Shown here piece by piece: positions 1-8,283 of a DNA stretch of 55,628 bases. Both the position numbers and the translations under genes were made by a program. Source of the DNA: Lachnospiraceae bacterium UBA3310 (GTDB lineage: Bacteria > Bacillota > Clostridia > Lachnospirales > Lachnospiraceae); the NCBI GenBank assembly GCA_002361355.1, contig DESQ01000016.1:1-55628 (forward strand). Reading direction: 5' to 3'. Numbering within the stretch: the stretch's first letter is position 1; every line of letters starts with the position of its first letter. The notes under the pieces are model-generated. The model had not been told where the DNA came from, made no database searches, and saw only the letters and a list, made by a program, of their open reading frames with translations.

Positions 1-48
1 GACATTTCTTAGCTGGACTTTTCCGTTGATGTTTTATATTTCAAACAT
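1..48 (-). other. 5' leader of a gene lying beyond the left edge
   Basis: This stretch follows, on the minus strand, the -10 box of the heptamer promoter at 77-131. It resembles the leader of the RhiA-like gene at 10971: both carry GGCTTCATCA just after the -10 box and ATGTTTGAAA further on. No convincing ribosome site is visible before the window ends. The only late start codon reads at 5-3 and lacks a clear Shine-Dalgarno sequence. The coding region is inferred to begin outside the window. Confidence 0.5.
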
Positions 49-76
49 GTGGGCGCGCTTCCTGTTTGATGAAGCC

Positions 77-131
77 AGTGTAGCACAGCGCGTCGGAAAA
101 TTTTTAGAAACAAATCGGAAAAAAATCGGAA
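77..131 (-). promoter_or_regulatory. SARP-type promoter/operator, copy 1
   Basis: On the minus strand three heptamers, TTCCGAT, TTCCGAT and TTCCGAC, lie at 125-131, 114-120 and 92-98. They are spaced 11 and 22 bp apart. Nine bases after the last heptamer is a -10 box TACACT (77-82). A near-identical arrangement occurs at 11651-11705. SARP activators are known to bind heptameric direct repeats of 11 or 22 bp period about 8 bp before a -10 box; applying that model here is inference. Confidence 0.6.
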
Positions 132-134
132 TCT

Positions 135-160
135 AAAAAAGCCGTGCTTTTCAGCACGGC
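135..160 (-). terminator. Rho-independent terminator of the lacI-type gene
   Basis: A perfect 7-bp stem (141-147 pairing with 154-160, GCCGTGC/GCACGGC) with a 6-base loop is followed on the minus strand by six T residues (135-140). The hairpin overlaps the stop codon of the regulator gene. It separates the malQ-regulator transcript from the heptamer promoter just beyond. Confidence 0.85.
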
Positions 161-1182
161 CCGGTTGACTCTCTCTCCACTAACTGCGCCGGACAGACAA
201 TCTGCTGGTGCTCCTTACGCTCCGCGATCACATCCAGAAGCAGCCTGATTGTCTTCTTCGCAATCTCCTCCACCGGCTGCTTAATCGTGGTAAGTTTTGG
301 ATTATAATATTCTCCCAACTCGATGCCGTCATATCCGGCCACCGAGATATCTTCGGGAATCCGCTTTCCCGCCTCATGTACCGCCCGGCAGGCGCCGATC
401 GCCAGCGAATCCGAAATCGCATAGATCGCTGTCACTTCCTGCCCGGATTCCAACAGTTTCTTCGCCGTCAGATAGCCGTTCTCCATGGAATAATGGTCGA
501 TATCCTCCTGAACGTAGCAGATCAATTCTTCCGGCACTGTAAATCCATGCTCGTCAAAAGCCCGTCTAAATCCTTCCGTGCGCAGACGGCCGATGGGCAG
601 ATCTGATCGCTCTGTGATCAGAGCAATCCGCCTGTGTCCCAGATGCAGCAGATATTCCGTCATCTTTTTGCTTTCCAGCCTGTCATCCACCGCTATGTTG
701 GAAAATTCCACCTTATTCATCTGAACGGGCACATTAACCCCGATGGTACTGAAAATAAACGGCACTTTCAGTTTTCTGATCTTTTCCTCGGAATGCTCGA
801 ACTTGCCGCCAAGAAAGACGATCCCGCGAAGCCGTTTCTCCTTCTCCAGCTCCAGCGCCACATCGATCTCATCCTCCTGGGCCTCCACATGCCGCAGCAC
901 CAGCGCATACCTGTTTCGCTGCGTCTCCTCCTCAATGATCTGAATCATACTGCTGAAAAAGGGATTGGTGATTCCCTTCACGAGAACCGCAATACATTTC
1001 GCGTCCGTCCTCTTTAAATTTCTCGCGCTGTTGTTGGGGATAAACCCTGTCTTCTCAATCTCTTCCAAAATCATTCTTTTGGTTTCCGGGTTGATGTCCG
1101 GATGATTATTGATCGCTCTGGAAACCGTACTGACTCCCACACCGCATTGTCTTGCTATATCCTTGATCGTAATCTCCGCCAT
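151..1182 (-). CDS. LacI-family transcriptional regulator, probable maltodextrin regulator
   Basis: A 343-residue protein with an N-terminal LacI helix-turn-helix (IKDIARQCGVGVSTVSRAIN, about residues 5-24) and a periplasmic-binding-protein-like sensor domain, the usual LacI/GalR length and layout. The start has GGGGGATACGG before ATG. The gene follows malQ on the same strand after about 70 bases. LacI-type palindromes lie at the malQ promoter (2781-2792) and in the malE leader (6161-6208), so I infer it represses or gates these genes in response to an alpha-glucan sugar. It could instead be a CcpA-like global regulator, but its position with malQ favours a local role. Confidence 0.85.
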   Translation of the reverse strand: MAEITIKDIARQCGVGVSTVSRAINNHPDINPETKRMILEEIEKTGFIPNNSARNLKRTDAKCIAVLVKGITNPFFSSMIQIIEEETQRNRYALVLRHVEAQEDEIDVALELEKEKRLRGIVFLGGKFEHSEEKIRKLKVPFIFSTIGVNVPVQMNKVEFSNIAVDDRLESKKMTEYLLHLGHRRIALITERSDLPIGRLRTEGFRRAFDEHGFTVPEELICYVQEDIDHYSMENGYLTAKKLLESGQEVTAIYAISDSLAIGACRAVHEAGKRIPEDISVAGYDGIELGEYYNPKLTTIKQPVEEIAKKTIRLLLDVIAERKEHQQIVCPAQLVERESTGPC

Positions 1183-1252
1183 CCGTATCCCCCAAACTCA
1201 CACATCTTTGCGCTTCTCTCTGTCATTCCGTACAAGTACGGCGCCGTAAGGA

Positions 1253-2737
1253 TTATCCTCTGCCTGCCCGCCCATAAAGTCTTGTCATCTTTAAAATTCG
1301 TTCCGCCAGTTCTTCCGTAAACTGACCCGGCAGCATGCGCCACTTCCAGTTCGTCCCCAGCGTGGACGGTATATTGGTTCTGGCCTCTGTTCCCAGTCCC
1401 AGATAGTCCTGCATCGGAATCACACAGGTATCGGACACGCTGGCCATCGCCGCCCTGATAAATTCCCACTGAACGTCTTTTCCCGACTTAATATGCAAAT
1501 ACTGCTTCGCAAAGCTCTTGTCCTTGCGGTTCAGTTTTTCGTACCAGCCAAGCGTAGTATCATTGTCATGCGTTCCCGTATAGACAATACTGTTTGCCAC
1601 GTAATTATGGGGCAGATAATCGCTTTCTTCCCTGGAGTCAAAAGCAAACTGCAAAATTTTCATGCCGGGATAGCCGGTCTTTTTTACCAAATTTATGACC
1701 GATTTGGTCAAAAATCCAAGATCCTCTGCGATTACGGCCTTTTTGCCGAGTTTCGCCTTCATGGTCTTAAAAATATCGTAGCCGGGGCCTTTTTCCCAAT
1801 GGCCAAATTCCGCCGTCTCGTCTCCATAGGGAATGGAATAATACTCGTCAAATCCCCTGAAATGGTCGATCCGCACCACATCGTAAAGTTTATAACAGTA
1901 ACCGATCCGCTTCATCCACCACGCATAATCCGTTTTCTTATGGTAATCCCAACGATACAGGGGATTGCCCCAAAGCTGCCCCGTTGCCGAAAAAGCATCC
2001 GGCGGACAGCCCGCCACCGCCGTGGGGGTCAGTGTTTTATCCAACTGGAAAAGTTCGGGGTTCGCCCATGTATCCGAGCTGTCAAAGGCTACATAGATGG
2101 GAATGTCCCCGATAATCTCAATTTTCTTCTTATTTGCATAATCCTTCAGCGCAAACCACTGCCTGGCAAACAGGTATTGCTGGAACTGATAAAATGCGGT
2201 TTCCTCCGCATATTTTTCAGAATATTTTTTCATGGCCTCCGGTTTGCGGAGTTTGATGTCTTCATCCCACTCGGCCCAGCTCTTACCGCCAAAGGCATTC
2301 TTCACCGCCATGTAAAGGGCATAGTCTTTCAGCCAATAGGCGTTCTCCTCCACAAAATTCTGGTAGGACTCCTCTTTTTCGATATGGCTCTTTTGAAACG
2401 CCTTCTTTAACACTTTAAAACGAGACAGATAGATTTTCTCGTAATCCACATAACCGTCGTCGTCACCGAAATCATATCCCTCGCAGTCCGCCCTTGTCAG
2501 AAGCCCTTCTTCTATCAGTGCTTCCAAATCAATATAATAAGGGTTTCCCGCGAAAGTGGAAAAAGACTGATAGGGAGAGTCGCCATAGCCCGTGGGGCCA
2601 AGCGGCAGAATCTGCCAGTAAGACTGCCCTGCTTTTTCTAACAAATCTATAAAGGTATATGCCTCCTTGGAAAAGGCGCCGATCCCATACTTAGACGGGA
2701 TAGCGGAAACAGGCAGTAATACACCGCTCTTTCTCAT
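1253..2737 (-). CDS. malQ: 4-alpha-glucanotransferase (amylomaltase, GH77)
   Basis: A 494-residue GH77 enzyme of typical bacterial length. It transfers alpha-1,4-glucan segments between maltooligosaccharides in the cytoplasm. Family motifs are visible: the nucleophile region RIDHFRGF, the acid/base region AEDLGFL and the GTHDNDT motif. The start ATG is preceded by GAAAGGA about 12 bases away. It is transcribed from its own promoter (2800-2828) with a LacI-type operator, and the regulator gene lies downstream. With the MalEFG-like importer next door it would process imported maltodextrins. Confidence 0.95.
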   Translation of the reverse strand: MRKSGVLLPVSAIPSKYGIGAFSKEAYTFIDLLEKAGQSYWQILPLGPTGYGDSPYQSFSTFAGNPYYIDLEALIEEGLLTRADCEGYDFGDDDGYVDYEKIYLSRFKVLKKAFQKSHIEKEESYQNFVEENAYWLKDYALYMAVKNAFGGKSWAEWDEDIKLRKPEAMKKYSEKYAEETAFYQFQQYLFARQWFALKDYANKKKIEIIGDIPIYVAFDSSDTWANPELFQLDKTLTPTAVAGCPPDAFSATGQLWGNPLYRWDYHKKTDYAWWMKRIGYCYKLYDVVRIDHFRGFDEYYSIPYGDETAEFGHWEKGPGYDIFKTMKAKLGKKAVIAEDLGFLTKSVINLVKKTGYPGMKILQFAFDSREESDYLPHNYVANSIVYTGTHDNDTTLGWYEKLNRKDKSFAKQYLHIKSGKDVQWEFIRAAMASVSDTCVIPMQDYLGLGTEARTNIPSTLGTNWKWRMLPGQFTEELAERILKMTRLYGRAGRG

Positions 2738-2780
2738 AACGCTACATATCCTTTCCTGTCCATCGACCCGAGCCCTCTCG

Positions 2781-2792
2781 GAAATCGATTTC
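2781..2792. promoter_or_regulatory. LacI-type operator at the malQ promoter
   Basis: A perfect 12-bp palindrome GAAATCGATTTC centred on CG, the symmetry expected for LacI/CcpA family operators. It lies a few bases downstream of the malQ -10 box, a position suited to repression. It shares the CG-centred half sites seen upstream of malE. Which regulator binds is inferred from proximity. Confidence 0.6.
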
Positions 2793-2799
2793 TAAACGA

Positions 2800-2828
2800 A
2801 TTTTACTCCTTTTTGTCGAAAATAGCAA
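2800..2828 (-). promoter_or_regulatory. Promoter of malQ
   Basis: On the minus strand a -35 TTGCTA (2823-2828) and a -10 TAAAAT (2800-2805) are separated by 17 bp. The operator at 2781-2792 follows directly. Confidence 0.6.
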
Positions 2829-2830
2829 GC

Positions 2831-2858
2831 CCGATCAGGAGCTTTCACCCCTGATCGG
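2831..2858 (-). terminator. Hairpin at the end of the malEFG-like operon
   Basis: A 9-bp perfect stem CCGATCAGG/CCTGATCGG with a 10-base loop lies about 24 bases after the permease stop codon. The tail is only moderately T-rich (GCTTGCTATTTT), so termination may be partial. Confidence 0.6.
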
Positions 2859-2882
2859 TATTTCACTTTGGGAATTTTGGCA

Positions 2883-3719
2883 TTAGCCTTTCACTGCACC
2901 CGCTGCCACACCTTTGATGATATACTTCTGGCAGGACAGATAGAAAATAATAACCGGAATAATGCTCATCAGGATAAGCGCCATCGTCGCGCCCAGATCC
3001 ACCGTGCCGTAGCTCCCTTTCAGGTACTGGATGTGAATGGGGATCGTGCGATATTTATTGATATCAAGCACTAACACCGGAAGCAGATAGTCGTTCCACA
3101 CCCACATAATCTCCAGGATACCCACGGAGATCATCGTCGGCTTTAACATGGGCACAACCACCTGGAAGAAAATTCGCACCGGCCCGCAGCCGTCGATGGA
3201 CGCCGCCTCTTCCACCTCCAGCGGAATCGCTTTCACAAATCCGACAAACATGAAGATCGCAAGTCCGGCGCCGAATCCCAGATAAACGATCGGAATCGTC
3301 CATGGCGTATTCAGATGCAGTTTATCCGCCGTTTTGGACAGCGGGAACATCACCATCTGGAACGGCACAACCATGGAGAACACGCACAGGAAGTAGACTG
3401 CCTTACAAAAAAGTGAATTCACCCTGTCGATATACCACGCCGCCATGGAGGTACACAGTAAAATTAAAAACGTAGAAAGTAATGTAATCACAACGCTGTA
3501 CAATACGCTATTCACAAAAGGATAGTTACCGAAAGTCATACCTTTTACAAAATTGCTGAAACCGGCGTTCATCTCCCCGGTGGGAAGCGCAAAGGTATTG
3601 GTTTTTACAAAGGTATTCTGTTTAAATGAATTGATCACAACTGCCAGCACAGGAAGCACATAAACAATGCTGACTACAGCCAATATCACGGAAAGGATTG
3701 TTTTTGTATTCTTTTTCAT
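2883..3719 (-). CDS. Carbohydrate ABC transporter permease, MalG type
   Basis: A 278-residue inner-membrane permease with six predicted hydrophobic segments. The cytoplasmic EAA loop that docks the ATPase is visible (EEAASIDGCGPVRIFFQ, about residues 168-184). The start codon overlaps the stop codon of the preceding permease as TAATG, and GGGAGGTG lies upstream. It should form the translocation channel with the MalF-like partner. No ATPase is encoded here, so a shared MsmK-type ATPase elsewhere is inferred, as is common in Gram-positive sugar importers. Confidence 0.92.
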   Translation of the reverse strand: MKKNTKTILSVILAVVSIVYVLPVLAVVINSFKQNTFVKTNTFALPTGEMNAGFSNFVKGMTFGNYPFVNSVLYSVVITLLSTFLILLCTSMAAWYIDRVNSLFCKAVYFLCVFSMVVPFQMVMFPLSKTADKLHLNTPWTIPIVYLGFGAGLAIFMFVGFVKAIPLEVEEAASIDGCGPVRIFFQVVVPMLKPTMISVGILEIMWVWNDYLLPVLVLDINKYRTIPIHIQYLKGSYGTVDLGATMALILMSIIPVIIFYLSCQKYIIKGVAAGAVKG

Positions 3720-4615
3720 TACTGCTGCACCTCCCTTTTACGTGTATAGCTCAACTGGAGCAATCCCAGTCCCGCCACCAGAATGAAGAAAATCACTGCC
3801 TTTGCCTGTGCCACACCCTGGGAAGTCGTGTTGGAACTGTAGAATGTATTGTAAATATTGAGCGCCAGCATTTCTGTCGTCTTGATGGTCGTTCCACCCG
3901 GCTGAATGATAAAAGGCTGTCCGCCGGTCAGCGCCAGGTTCTGGTCAAACAGTTTGAAGCCGTTTGTCAGGGAGAGGAACATACAGATTGTGAAGGAGCT
4001 CATCACGTTAGGAATCGTTACTTTAAACAGTGTCTGCATGGAAGTTGCACCGTCGATGCGGGCCGCCTCCAGAATGTCACCGGGCACATTCTGCAGTCCT
4101 GCAATGTAGATGATCATCATATAGCCGACCTGCTGCCAGCACATCAGAATGATCAATCCCCAGAAGCCATATTTGCTTTCTAACAGAATGGAAGTCTGAT
4201 AACGGCCAAGAATGCCGTCGAAGATCATCGACCAGATATAACCCAGTACGATACCGCCGATCAGGTTCGGCATAAAAAATACGGTACGGTACAGGTTGCT
4301 GCCCTTAATCCCCAGCGTCAGAATATAGGCCACGATAAATGCCAGCACATTGATAATCACAAGCGATACGACGGCAAACATTGCCGTATACCAGAATGCA
4401 TGGCGGAAAGAAGCGTCCTGAAAGGTCTTCACATAGTTGCCAAAGCCTATGAATTTCGCATCGGAAATCAGACGGAACTGGCACATGGACAGCCAGATAC
4501 CCTGGATGAAAGGCCAGACAAATCCAATGATAAAAGCAATAAGTACAGGACCCATAAAGAGGATTCCCCAGCGTCTGATCGCCTTTTGAAGAGAATTACT
4601 ACTGCTAGTTTTCAT
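3719..4615 (-). CDS. Carbohydrate ABC transporter permease, MalF type
   Basis: A 298-residue permease from the chosen ATG at 4615, which has AGGAGGTGATAC just before it. An upstream in-frame extension to 4684 lacks a ribosome site and is not used. Six membrane segments and the EAA loop (EAARIDGATSMQTLFK) are visible. It is the second channel subunit of the maltodextrin-type importer, between the binding-protein gene and the MalG-type gene, with which it is translationally coupled. Confidence 0.92.
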   Translation of the reverse strand: MKTSSSNSLQKAIRRWGILFMGPVLIAFIIGFVWPFIQGIWLSMCQFRLISDAKFIGFGNYVKTFQDASFRHAFWYTAMFAVVSLVIINVLAFIVAYILTLGIKGSNLYRTVFFMPNLIGGIVLGYIWSMIFDGILGRYQTSILLESKYGFWGLIILMCWQQVGYMMIIYIAGLQNVPGDILEAARIDGATSMQTLFKVTIPNVMSSFTICMFLSLTNGFKLFDQNLALTGGQPFIIQPGGTTIKTTEMLALNIYNTFYSSNTTSQGVAQAKAVIFFILVAGLGLLQLSYTRKREVQQ

Positions 4616-4744
4616 GGTATCACCTCCTGATTTTTTTGATAACGTCCGCGGTCTTGCCTGAAAAAGGCGGAGCGGATAAAGCACCCGCCCCGCCGCCTCT
4701 TTGATATTTCGGTCTTATTTATCGGTCTTATTTTTGGGTTCTGC

Positions 4745-6115
4745 TTAGTTGTTCACTGCGTTGTATTCGTTTGCCCAGCCGTCTACAAATGCCGTGCGTA
4801 CGATCTCCCAGTTTGCATCGGACTGATCTGCATTGTACTGGTTCAGAGCGCTTACTAAAGTAGCACGATAGGAATCTACGTTAGGCTGGAAGTTGGTTGC
4901 CCAGTTCATGACATAGCATCCGTCAGCCGTGTACTTGTCAGCCGCCGCCAGGAATCCGTTGGTGGACTCTGCCGCAGACTTGTAAGGCATAACGCCGAAG
5001 GTATCCACTAACTTACGGGAAGCGTCAGGATCTGTCACACACCAAACCATGAAGTCCATGGTTGCCTGCTGATCCTCTGCGGAAGCCTTGGAGTTGATCG
5101 CCCAGCAGTTCTCAGTACCGCAGTTAAGGCCTGCCTTTTCCTCGCCGGCAACACCGCAGTAGTAAGGAATCATCGTAGCGTTCGGCACATCACCCTTTAC
5201 CGCTTCATATTCCCAGGAACCGTTTATAAAGAATGCCGCCTGTCCTGTCTTGAACTCGTTCTCCGCATCATGTCCGCCGGTAGCCAGTTCCTTCGGGTCT
5301 GTCAGACTGTTGTTGATGCAAAGGTCATACAGGTTTTTGAAGTTATCCAGGTACTTGCCGGTGATCGTCGGCGGGCACTCTGTCCAGGGTGTTCCCTCCT
5401 GCTCGTAGTAATACTCAAGGTTTGCCATATGTCCTGTGAAACGCCAGGAAGAAGAATCATCCATATCGGAGGAGGAGAAAGCGTCAAATCCAAGCTCGCC
5501 TGCACGGGAGTGGATATCCTCTGCCACCGCCTTCAAACCGTCAAAATTCTTGATCTCATCCATGGTGTGACCTGCCTTTTCAATCAGATCCGGGTTTACG
5601 ATGATGCCGTAGCACTCGTAGCAGTAACCGATGGAAACTAACTTGCCGGTCTCATCATAAAGGTTATAAGCGTCTGTGTTCAGCTCATTGGCAATCGCTG
5701 TGCCCGTCAGATCCAGTGCGTAATCTTTCCAGTCTTTTACGCCGGCCTGGTTACCGATGACAAACAATGTCGGAGGTGCGGATTTATCCATCTCGGACAA
5801 CAGTGTCGTGGAATAAGTACCGGAAGCAGCGGTAACTACCTTCACTTCCACGCCCGTCTGCGCTGTGTAAGTCGCTGCGATATCCTGTAACACTTCATCG
5901 GACTCCGGTTTGAAGTTCAACCAGTAAACCGAACCGCCGCCTGCTGCCGGAGCCGCTGCCTCGCCGGCATCTGCGCTGTCCCCCGCCGGAGCTGCCTCCT
6001 CAGTAGAACCCGCATTGTCTGCTGCTGAACCACCGTTGTCAGAGCCGCCGCAGCCAGCTAACATGGTTGTAATCATTGCTGCGCAAAGCATGGTGCTTAC
6101 AATTTTCTTTTTCAT
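4745..6115 (-). CDS. Extracellular solute-binding lipoprotein of a sugar ABC importer, MalE type
   Basis: A 456-residue family 1 binding protein with a signal peptide ending in the lipobox LAGC (Cys at about residue 22). A low-complexity Gly/Ala/Glu/Ser linker follows, then the two-lobed binding domain. It should be lipid-anchored outside the membrane and deliver sugar to the two downstream permeases. The start has GGGAGAGGG upstream. The neighbouring malQ suggests maltooligosaccharides, but the ligand is not read directly from the sequence. Its promoter and an operator array lie at 6161-6251. Confidence 0.93.
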   Translation of the reverse strand: MKKKIVSTMLCAAMITTMLAGCGGSDNGGSAADNAGSTEEAAPAGDSADAGEAAAPAAGGGSVYWLNFKPESDEVLQDIAATYTAQTGVEVKVVTAASGTYSTTLLSEMDKSAPPTLFVIGNQAGVKDWKDYALDLTGTAIANELNTDAYNLYDETGKLVSIGYCYECYGIIVNPDLIEKAGHTMDEIKNFDGLKAVAEDIHSRAGELGFDAFSSSDMDDSSSWRFTGHMANLEYYYEQEGTPWTECPPTITGKYLDNFKNLYDLCINNSLTDPKELATGGHDAENEFKTGQAAFFINGSWEYEAVKGDVPNATMIPYYCGVAGEEKAGLNCGTENCWAINSKASAEDQQATMDFMVWCVTDPDASRKLVDTFGVMPYKSAAESTNGFLAAADKYTADGCYVMNWATNFQPNVDSYRATLVSALNQYNADQSDANWEIVRTAFVDGWANEYNAVNN

Positions 6116-6160
6116 TGTTTTCCCTCTCCCTTTCAGTGTAAGAATAAAGTTATTTGTTTT

Positions 6161-6208
6161 GGAAACGATTTCGGTAACGGTATCGGTATCGTTGTCGGTA
6201 ACGTTTCC
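6161..6208. promoter_or_regulatory. Operator array in the malE leader
   Basis: Four CG-centred half-dyads follow one another: GGAAACG (6161-6167), then TCGGTA units starting at 6171, 6183 and 6195, exactly 12 bp apart, ending in CGTTTCC (6202-6208), which mirrors the first unit. All lie downstream of the malE -10 box, where bound repressor would block elongation. The first unit also resembles a catabolite (cre) site. The cognate regulator is inferred to be the LacI-type protein at 151-1182, possibly with CcpA. Confidence 0.65.
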
Positions 6209-6222
6209 GATTGCTTAGGTTA

Positions 6223-6251
6223 AGTATATAACCTTATTAGCAATTTTGCAA
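6223..6251 (-). promoter_or_regulatory. Promoter of the malE-type operon
   Basis: On the minus strand a -35 TTGCAA (6246-6251) and a -10 TATACT (6223-6228) are separated by 17 bp. The operator array begins about 15 bases downstream. Confidence 0.75.
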
Positions 6252-6310
6252 TAGGGTATTTTCATTTATCAATTATTTTTGGTGTTTTAGATAGAAATTA
6301 TACAGACCAT

Positions 6311-8215
6311 TTATGTATTTTTCACAATCAAATCATTGTTCTCCTGCAAAAACGCAAGAAATTCCGTCTCTGGAAGCGGTTTTGAGAAATAATAACCCTG
6401 AATATAATCAATTGCCAGCTCCTCCATGGCCAGATACTGATCCTCAGTCTCGATTCCCTCAGACACAATTTTCAGTTTCATTCCATGAATCATCTGCATG
6501 GCGGCATTCATCACATACTTTGCCTTCTCGTCACGGAAAAACGCCTGGCTCATCTCTCTGTCAAACTTCACAATATTAACCGGCATATCCACAATATAAT
6601 TCAGATTGGACTGCCCTGTGCCGAAATCGTCCAGCGAGAAATAAACGCCATACTCCATCAGCCTGCGCATATTTTCAAGAAGCGTCTTTTTCGCCGCCAT
6701 GGACGCAGACTCGGTGATTTCCAGATTGATGTATTTCGGATTGATCTGATACCTCTCCATAATACCTATGTAATCGTCCGCCAGTCCGGGATACCCGCAC
6801 TGCACCACCGACAGGTTGACTTCAATATAATGCAGCCCGTACTGTTCCAGACTTTCCTTTGTAAAAAAGTGGCACACCTTGTCAAACACGATTTCGCCAA
6901 GCGGCAGAATCTTACCGTTGGCTTCCGCCACAGAAATAAACGCCCCCGGCGGCACCAGTTTTCCCTCGCGATCCCGCATGCGCACCAACGCCTCCGCGCT
7001 CACAAACCTTTTTTCCCTGGTGGAGTAGATGGGCTGATAAAACACCTCGATCCGGTCTTCCTTCATGGCTTCTTCCAGCATCTGCTCCATGATCTTCTCC
7101 TGCCGCATCTGTTCCACAAACGCACTGTCCACCCGCTTAAAGTTTGACGCGCTGTGATCCCGGCTCTTCCATCTGGCATACTGCATCAGATGTACCATCT
7201 CCTGATAATCATTTACCAGAGATGTGTCAGCCATATAGGTATACTCCACCTGCGCCATGCCGCCGAGCTCTCTTCTGCCGTACTCCATGTAGCTTTTTGC
7301 CTTCTCCACATTACTCTCGGCACACTCCAATTCCTCAAAAATCATCCAAACCTCGTCGTCACCCATTTTAAATATCCTGGTGCTCTCAAATTTAGGCAGC
7401 CTTCTGGCAAAAGCAGCCATCACCGCCTGCTCTTTGGCTTCCTCGTCAGCCTGACTGACTCCAAGATTCCACCAGATCGACAAAACTGAGAAATTCCTTT
7501 CCCCGTTATAAAGTTTCTGCGCATAGAGCAGCAGTGCGTCCTGATTGAAAAGTCCCGTCACCCGGTCTGTCAGATATTCCGGATTTTCCAGCCGGAAAAA
7601 AATCACCAGAACGCCCAGTGCGCCCGCATAACCCACAAGCAAAAGCTCATTATTCAGAAACTGTGTCACCGCGGCAGCAGTCCATAGTCCCATCCAGAAC
7701 AGAATCACCTGGCTTCTTCTGGGATTGCCCTGCTTCCGTTTCCGAACCGTAAAAATGACATTGGAAATCAGAAAACTTCCCGCAAACATATAAGTGGAGA
7801 ATACCGACGGCCCCGCCGTGTACACCACTCTTCCCATCTTATAGATACCGATCGGCAGGCAGGCGATTACGATACTCTCAATCAGAAAAGCGCCGCATCC
7901 GATCGCCGCTATCCGCAGAAACTTTTTCTGTCCGCCGTACACGTCCGCACATTCGTACAAAAATCCCAATAAGGTTACCAGCACAATGGACATCAGATAG
8001 GTTTTACAGATCACGATCACAACCTGCCTGTGATCCAACAGCAATCTGACAATCGCCCAGATGGAAAGCATGTCAAAAAAGACGCAGAGCATCATCCCCA
8101 CCATGAGCACCTGAAAAGCGATCTGTGTGCCCAGCCGAAGCGATTCATATCTCCTGTAAAAAAGAAACATAATAACAAGCAGAATAATGCCGCATACCTG
8201 TGCCTGTATATTCAT
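6311..8215 (-). CDS. Membrane EAL-domain protein, probable c-di-GMP phosphodiesterase
   Basis: A 634-residue protein: about seven membrane helices (residues 5-205), a degenerate GGDEF domain (about 215-370) and a C-terminal EAL domain (about 385-625). The GGDEF signature is replaced by GDDEV (285-289), so cyclase activity is unlikely. The EAL domain keeps EALVR (408-412), NLS, LEITES, DDFGTG (529-534), VKFD, SEGIE (585-589) and QGYYF, all needed for c-di-GMP hydrolysis. The membrane part may sense an extracellular cue. ATG follows AAAGGAGTTATGGGAA. It stands alone between the sugar operon and a phosphatase gene. Confidence 0.88.
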   Translation of the reverse strand: MNIQAQVCGIILLVIMFLFYRRYESLRLGTQIAFQVLMVGMMLCVFFDMLSIWAIVRLLLDHRQVVIVICKTYLMSIVLVTLLGFLYECADVYGGQKKFLRIAAIGCGAFLIESIVIACLPIGIYKMGRVVYTAGPSVFSTYMFAGSFLISNVIFTVRKRKQGNPRRSQVILFWMGLWTAAAVTQFLNNELLLVGYAGALGVLVIFFRLENPEYLTDRVTGLFNQDALLLYAQKLYNGERNFSVLSIWWNLGVSQADEEAKEQAVMAAFARRLPKFESTRIFKMGDDEVWMIFEELECAESNVEKAKSYMEYGRRELGGMAQVEYTYMADTSLVNDYQEMVHLMQYARWKSRDHSASNFKRVDSAFVEQMRQEKIMEQMLEEAMKEDRIEVFYQPIYSTREKRFVSAEALVRMRDREGKLVPPGAFISVAEANGKILPLGEIVFDKVCHFFTKESLEQYGLHYIEVNLSVVQCGYPGLADDYIGIMERYQINPKYINLEITESASMAAKKTLLENMRRLMEYGVYFSLDDFGTGQSNLNYIVDMPVNIVKFDREMSQAFFRDEKAKYVMNAAMQMIHGMKLKIVSEGIETEDQYLAMEELAIDYIQGYYFSKPLPETEFLAFLQENNDLIVKNT

Positions 8216-8283
8216 TTCCCATAACTCCTTTTTGTCCTGCTATGTATCTGTACCTATTTTATCGTCATATCATCCGCAAACCC

